DNA of 64,000 nt, taken from the NCBI RefSeq assembly GCF_004803405.1, contig NZ_SSXI01000060.1, positions 1 through 64,000 of the forward strand, in the 5' to 3' direction. This stretch comes from Nocardioides sp. Lineage in GTDB: Bacteria; Actinomycetota; Actinomycetes; Propionibacteriales; Nocardioidaceae. Below are positions 60,243-64,000 of the stretch, piece by piece. Numbering within the stretch: the stretch's first letter is position 1; each line of letters starts with the position of its first letter. A model generated the notes under the pieces. That model saw nothing but the letters and a program-made list of their open reading frames with translations. It had not been told where the DNA came from and ran no database searches. The translations under genes and the position numbers were made by a program.

Positions 60243-61910
60243 CTATTCGCTGCCCCTGATCTGGGGGAGGGCAGCGGCTGCCTCGGTTCGGGTCTTCGCG
60301 CCGAGCTTGCGCAGGACGGCGCTGACGTGGTGTTCGACGGTCTTGGCGCTCAGGAACAGCCGGGTGCCGATCTCACGGTTGGTGAGCCCCTGTGCGAGCA
60401 GGCGCAGCACCTCCTGCTCGCGCTCGGTCAACAGACCGACGTCCTTGGGGCCGGTGCGGCCCCGGACGCCCAGGTCCCGGAGCAGGGCCGCCGCCCGATC
60501 GGACTCGTTGCGCGACCCAAGACGTTCGAACGCCTTGAGCGCGGACTGGGCCTCGACGACCGCGAGAACCGCTTCCTGGCTACGCAGCGCGGTGGCGAGC
60601 GCGAGCCGGGTCCGTGCCTCCTCGTAGGGCATCCGCAATCGGCCGAAGAGCTCCGCGCCGCGCTCCAGGAGCTCGACCGCCTGGGGGGCCGCCGTGGCCA
60701 GTGCCACACGACCGGCAGCCGCTGCCGCGATCGCGGTGACGCGTGCGTTGCCCGTCTGCGCGGCCAGGCCCTGCAGCTCCGCGGCCGTGGTACGGGCGCC
60801 GACGTTGTCGCCGTCGGCCAGCTGGGCCTCGACGAGCTGGGCAAGCAGCGGCACCGCCAGCAATCCGGATCGGCTGATCAACGACAACTGCCGCATGAGC
60901 AGAGCAACGGCCGCGGCTGCCTCGCCCCGCGCGAGCCGAACCGCAGCGTCAGCACGGACCGCCGTCGGCGATCCGCCGTATCCCACCAGCGCTTCCTCGG
61001 CCTCCTCGACTCGCCCCTGCGCGAGCCGCAGTCGGGACAGCCGCACGGCCGGATCGACGCAGCGAGATCGCTGGCCGGTCTTGGCCAGCTCAGCCAGCGC
61101 GTACGCCAGCTCGGCCTCGGACTCACCGGGCCGATCCGCCGACCTCAGCAGGTCCGCCTCACACGTCGGGCAGAAGGTGAGGATAGGCAGCTCGTTGTGG
61201 CGGTGGACATAGCCCTCCATGACCTTGCCCCAATGGCGAACGCGGTCATCGTCGCCGGCGAGATCGCAGGCCAGGACCAGGCTGCAGCAGGTCCGCGCCA
61301 CCGCCTCGAATGTGGCCGCCTCCTCCCCGGTCGCGGCGGCCATGGCCTGGTCGAGATGTGCCAGGCCGTCGTCGACCTGACCCAGGGTGATCTTGGCAAG
61401 TCCCACCCGGGATAGCGCCGCGAGCTCCAGATCCGGATCGTTCAGCCGACGGGCCAGGACCAGCGCGGCCTCGGCGTGACCGGCTGCGACCGCAGGATCC
61501 AGACAGCGCTCCGCCTTCGACAGGTCGAGATACCCGCGTTCGGGAACGTCGACCCGGTCAGTCAGAAGGTGCTCGGCTCTGGCGAGCCATCCTTCGGCGG
61601 CGGGCTCGTTCCCATGTACGGCGGAGTACTCGTGGGCCAGCCACAACGCGATGCGCACCGCGCGCGCCATGTACCCAGCACGGCGAAACAGTGCGTACGC
61701 GCGCACCCGGGCGTCGATCGCCTCGGCGGATCGGTCCAACCACCAGAGCGCACGAGCCAGGCCGTCGAACCCCTCGGGTGAGGTTTCACGCGCCAACGCG
61801 GCCTCGAAAGTGCGGTAGGCGCGATCCCACTCTCCTTCGGCCAGCGCCAACTCACCCGCGGCGATCAGGTCCTGCGCTGGTGGCGATGATGCCGAATCGG
61901 CCGCGCCCAC
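60243..61910 (-). CDS. LuxR-type regulator with TPR-like body, second copy
   Basis: A 555-aa protein from GTG at 61910, or 598 aa if an upstream start at 62039 is used. The helical repeat body contains FEALARETSPEGFDGLARA-like TPR units. A LuxR HTH sits at the C-terminus (LLTEREQEVLRLLAQGLTNR, then LSAKTVEHHVSAVLRKLGAK). The N-terminal pattern (GEWDRAYRTFEAAL, then ARALWWLDR) parallels the regulator at 14258, whose own start favours the shorter form here. No nucleotide-binding motif is seen. It probably controls the methyltransferase-hydrolase operon downstream. Confidence 0.82.
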   Translation of the reverse strand: MGAADSASSPPAQDLIAAGELALAEGEWDRAYRTFEAALARETSPEGFDGLARALWWLDRSAEAIDARVRAYALFRRAGYMARAVRIALWLAHEYSAVHGNEPAAEGWLARAEHLLTDRVDVPERGYLDLSKAERCLDPAVAAGHAEAALVLARRLNDPDLELAALSRVGLAKITLGQVDDGLAHLDQAMAAATGEEAATFEAVARTCCSLVLACDLAGDDDRVRHWGKVMEGYVHRHNELPILTFCPTCEADLLRSADRPGESEAELAYALAELAKTGQRSRCVDPAVRLSRLRLAQGRVEEAEEALVGYGGSPTAVRADAAVRLARGEAAAAVALLMRQLSLISRSGLLAVPLLAQLVEAQLADGDNVGARTTAAELQGLAAQTGNARVTAIAAAAAGRVALATAAPQAVELLERGAELFGRLRMPYEEARTRLALATALRSQEAVLAVVEAQSALKAFERLGSRNESDRAAALLRDLGVRGRTGPKDVGLLTEREQEVLRLLAQGLTNREIGTRLFLSAKTVEHHVSAVLRKLGAKTRTEAAAALPQIRGSE

Positions 61911-62173
61911 GGTCCTATCGTGCCACCGCAGCGCCCGGTCGTCACGGTCTCCGCGGTGGCCGTCCGGCACCGCCTCATAGTGGGACAGGCAGCGGGTAGT
62001 TGAGTCCGCCGTGTCGAACCGTCCCGCGAGCCGAACCACAACTGACGAACACGCAGGTCGACGTCTGAATGCCGCTCATGGCGGCTGGTCCATGCGTTCG
62101 AACGGGCCTGGGTGACGGATCGACCTGGACATGCCGCGGGTGGGTTGCAGGGACTGGGGCTTCGATCCGACGC

Positions 62174-62764
62174 TCAAGCGGTGGTCGCGAGGAGGGAGGT
62201 CAGGTGGGTAGCCGCCTCGTCGAGCGGCTCGGTCGAGCCGGAACAGCGCGCGCGAAGGAGGGCTCCCTCGACGGCACTGACGATGAAGCCGGCGAGCGAA
62301 CGTGCTTGGTCGACGGGCCGACCTTCGCGCTCGAGAGCAGCAGCGAGCTCATCGGTCCACGAGGCAAATGCGGTCGCAGCTGCTTGCCGGACGCCGGCGG
62401 CGTCCGGTGCGGCCGCGGCGGCTGCGGCGATCGGGCAGCCGAGGGTGTAGTCGGTCGCAGCCAGGTTCTGCGCGACCTGGCCGACGAGCGTCCGCACGAC
62501 AGACGCGACGTCGCCCTGTCCCTCGAGGTCGCGCAGGGCGCGCCGGAGCCAGGCGCCAGCGGCGGCGGTCGAGGTCGCGATCAGTTCTGCCTTGCCGCCG
62601 GGGAAGTGCTGGTAGATCGAGCGGCGTGCGGTTCGGCTGTGCTCGAGCAGTTCGGTAAGTCCGGTGCCGTCCACGCCGCGAGCGCGGACCAGCTCGATGG
62701 CGCTGATGATGAGTCGCTCTCTGGGTCCGGGTGGCACAGGTCTCAATCCCTTCTCGTAGACCAT
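62174..62764 (-). CDS. TetR-family regulator
   Basis: A 196-aa TetR protein. The HTH is at about residues 15-60 (RERLIISAIELVRARGVDGT, then SRTARRSIYQHFPGGKAEL). The C-terminal domain has TLGCPIAAAAAAAPDAAGV, typical of the YcdC/LmrA-like subgroup. It is divergent from the crotonase operon, with a palindrome between them that is probably its operator. Confidence 0.88.
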   Translation of the reverse strand: MVYEKGLRPVPPGPRERLIISAIELVRARGVDGTGLTELLEHSRTARRSIYQHFPGGKAELIATSTAAAGAWLRRALRDLEGQGDVASVVRTLVGQVAQNLAATDYTLGCPIAAAAAAAPDAAGVRQAAATAFASWTDELAAALEREGRPVDQARSLAGFIVSAVEGALLRARCSGSTEPLDEAATHLTSLLATTA

Positions 62765-62789
62765 TCAGTCTACCCTGTGATTCCATGAG

Positions 62790-62805
62790 TAGACCGAACG
62801 ATCTA
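62790..62805. promoter_or_regulatory. TetR-type palindrome TAGACCG-AA-CGATCTA
   Basis: An imperfect 16-bp palindrome between the divergent TetR and crotonase transcription units. A second inverted pair, GTCTAC (62768-62773) and GTAGAC (62789-62794), overlaps it. The location fits control of both directions. Confidence 0.55.
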
Positions 62806-62816
62806 TCCGCGGAGGA

Positions 62817-62963
62817 ATGATGACCCCTACGAACGCCACCAGGGATCCCGGGCGGGCGCGCGAGCGACGGCATGCGGTCGTCGGCGGATCCGGAATGGGC
62901 GGCCTGACTGCAGCCTCCTATCAGCGCCACGTGCTCAGCAGCGCGACCGGCGCGGTCGCATGA
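62817..62963 (+). CDS. 48-aa remnant of an FAD-dependent oxidoreductase
   Basis: The ORF starts directly behind GGAGGA and ends overlapping the next ATG (ATGA). It encodes RRHAVVGGSGMGGLTAA, a truncated Rossmann FAD-binding motif, followed by SYQRHVLSSATGAVA. The ends look like the start and the end of a longer gene joined by an internal deletion. It may still be translated and couple translation of the crotonase gene. Confidence 0.5.
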   Translation: MMTPTNATRDPGRARERRHAVVGGSGMGGLTAASYQRHVLSSATGAVA

Positions 62964-63928
62964 AGCCCGCCGAGCTGAACCTGGAGACGCTCCGGCTCGA
63001 GCAGGAGGGACGGGTGCTGACGGCGTACTACTCGAGTCCGCCGCTGAACTTCGTGACCACCGCCTTCCTGGGGGATCTGGATCAGCTCACCCGGGCTGTC
63101 GACCGCGACTCCAGCGTCGGCGCGGTCGTGCTGGCCAGTGACGTCGAGGGGCGGTTCCTCACCCATGCCGATGCCGGTGAGCTCGGTGCCATGGCCGACC
63201 TGCCGCTCCCTGAGCTTCCCGCCGGGGCGGTTCTGCCGTTCTGGAAGCTGGTGAACCGCGCCATCGGCCTGCCCGGCGGCGCACCCGCCGCCCAGCGCGG
63301 GGGCCCGATGGGGATCGGCCTGCTGTGGGGGCACCGCTGGAAGAAGACCATCCTGCGGATGAATCGCTCCGGAGTCGTCTACCTTGCCGCGATCAGCGGA
63401 CCCGCCCTGGGCGGCGGCCATGAGATCGCCCTGGCCTGCGACCTGCGGTACGCCGCCGACGACCCGCGGGTGGTGCTCGGCCAGATCGAGACCCTCGCCG
63501 GCATCATCCCCGGTGGCGGCGGCACCCAGCGCCTGCCCCGCCTGATCGGCACCGGTCGGGCGCTCGAGCTCATCCTCGAAGGAGCTCCGGTCGACGTCCA
63601 CCGCGCCTATGAGCTGGGCCTGGTCCACCGGGTCGTCGCCACCGACGAGCTGTTGGAGGAGACCCAGGCCACGGCGGCGCGACTCGCGAACCGCTCGCCG
63701 TCCGCGGTGGCCGCAGCCAAACGCTGCGTGTACGGGGCCACCGACCGGCCCCTGAGAAGCGGGCTCGACCGCGAGCTGGCCGCCTTCCTGTCGACCGGTT
63801 CCAGCGCGTACTCCAAGCGAGCTTTCAAGGAGTTCGCGACTGACTTCCAGGCACTCGCCGACACCCCGTTCGTGGCGGACCCTGCGCCGTGGGTCGACGG
63901 GACCCGGATCACCCAAGGAGACGACTGA
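62960..63928 (+). CDS. Enoyl-CoA hydratase/isomerase family protein
   Basis: A 322-aa crotonase. Both catalytic glutamates are present: in GPALGGGHEIALACDLRYA near residue 158, and in VVLGQIETLAGIIPGGGGTQ near 178. The GGGGTQRLPRLIG signature follows. It is longer than the typical ~260 aa because of an insertion around residues 85-125 (PFWKLVNRAIGLPGG). It is therefore a likely active hydratase, in contrast to the crotonase at 853. It follows the 48-aa ORF and precedes another gene by 2 bp. Confidence 0.87.
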   Translation: MKPAELNLETLRLEQEGRVLTAYYSSPPLNFVTTAFLGDLDQLTRAVDRDSSVGAVVLASDVEGRFLTHADAGELGAMADLPLPELPAGAVLPFWKLVNRAIGLPGGAPAAQRGGPMGIGLLWGHRWKKTILRMNRSGVVYLAAISGPALGGGHEIALACDLRYAADDPRVVLGQIETLAGIIPGGGGTQRLPRLIGTGRALELILEGAPVDVHRAYELGLVHRVVATDELLEETQATAARLANRSPSAVAAAKRCVYGATDRPLRSGLDRELAAFLSTGSSAYSKRAFKEFATDFQALADTPFVADPAPWVDGTRITQGDD

Positions 63929-63930
63929 CC

Positions 63931-64000
63931 ATGCCCACCGCCCGCGCCGCCATCACGGCGATGACCACCGGTCAGCGGTTCACCGCGCCCGAGGCACTTG
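63931..64000 (+). CDS. Start of an unidentified gene cut by the window end
   Basis: An ATG with AAGGAG 11 bp upstream follows the crotonase stop by 2 bp. The 23 visible residues (MPTARAAITAMTTGQRFTAP) are too few to assign a family. It is in the same operon as the crotonase. Confidence 0.55.
   Translation, partial: MPTARAAITAMTTGQRFTAPEAL

Overview
The window is high-GC DNA with actinobacterial gene content. Signs include a UPF0182 membrane protein, a PPA1309-type protein, a DUF2342 metalloprotease, the secreted PDZ/Lon-type protease, a DUF5679 zinc ribbon, and an initiator tRNA ending in TA. Together they point to Nocardioides or a close relative. That placement is inferred from gene families and synteny; no rRNA is present.

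Region 1 (1-12.3 kb) looks like conserved chromosome. It runs from a ThiF/TOMM-like gene cut by the left edge, through the DUF5679 ribbon, a crotonase and a PHP/HhH protein preceded by a dense cluster of DnaA-box-like sites. It continues with a YgjP-type M48 protein, a NUDIX-DUF2342 pair, moaE, the PDZ-Lon protease, PPA1309, UPF0182, an epoxide-hydrolase-like protein and a TRIC channel. It ends at the initiator tRNA-fMet with its promoter and terminator.

Region 2 (12.3-38.8 kb) has the form of a genomic island. The 3' end of the tRNA plus about 290 bp downstream recurs at 38.73-39.05 kb, so 26.5 kb lies between two ~320-bp direct repeats. The left end holds prophage debris (a capsid relic, a GIY-YIG relic), a LuxR/TPR regulator beside a berberine-bridge-type oxidase, an HTH-MNT/HEPN toxin-antitoxin pair and IS110 fragments. 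The rest is a coherent catabolic cluster: RidA, FAH hydrolase, cupin, two thioesterases, a monooxygenase-OYE fusion related to salicylyl-CoA/2-aminobenzoyl-CoA hydroxylases, a PaaX-like repressor, an LLM monooxygenase with flavin reductase, two AraC regulators, a cyclase-family hydrolase of the isatin-hydrolase superfamily, an IorA/IorB 2-oxoacid oxidoreductase, an SDR, an FMO and a CrtI-like oxidoreductase. My hypothesis is conversion of an indole-derived compound through isatin and isatinate to anthraniloyl-CoA. Two operons share a promoter element with identical 20-bp spacing, probably the AraC site.

Region 3 (39-49.5 kb) starts with decayed sequence (a DoxX relic) and an orphan MCE gene. 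It then has a four-gene overlapping operon (extradiol-type VOC protein, FAH hydrolase, acyl-CoA synthetase, MhpA-like hydroxylase), a TetR gene and a Tat-exported metallo-beta-lactamase-fold protein. TGACG-N4-CGTCA palindromes lie before three of the transcription units, suggesting one TetR regulon. Most of this block lies between two copies of another repeat (39.7 and 49.3 kb).

Region 4 (49.5-57.4 kb) is a leftward three-gene operon that I cannot assign to any described system: a 674-aa beta-rich protein, a 1420-aa subtilase with two peptidoglycan-binding domains and a long unknown C-terminus, and a 517-aa protein distantly similar to the first. None has a visible signal peptide.

Region 5 (57.5-64 kb) has decayed reading frames, an alpha/beta hydrolase, an SAM methyltransferase, a second LuxR/TPR regulator, and a TetR divergent from a 48-aa remnant ORF, an enoyl-CoA hydratase and the start of another gene. 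No CRISPR array and no intact integrase or transposase was seen.
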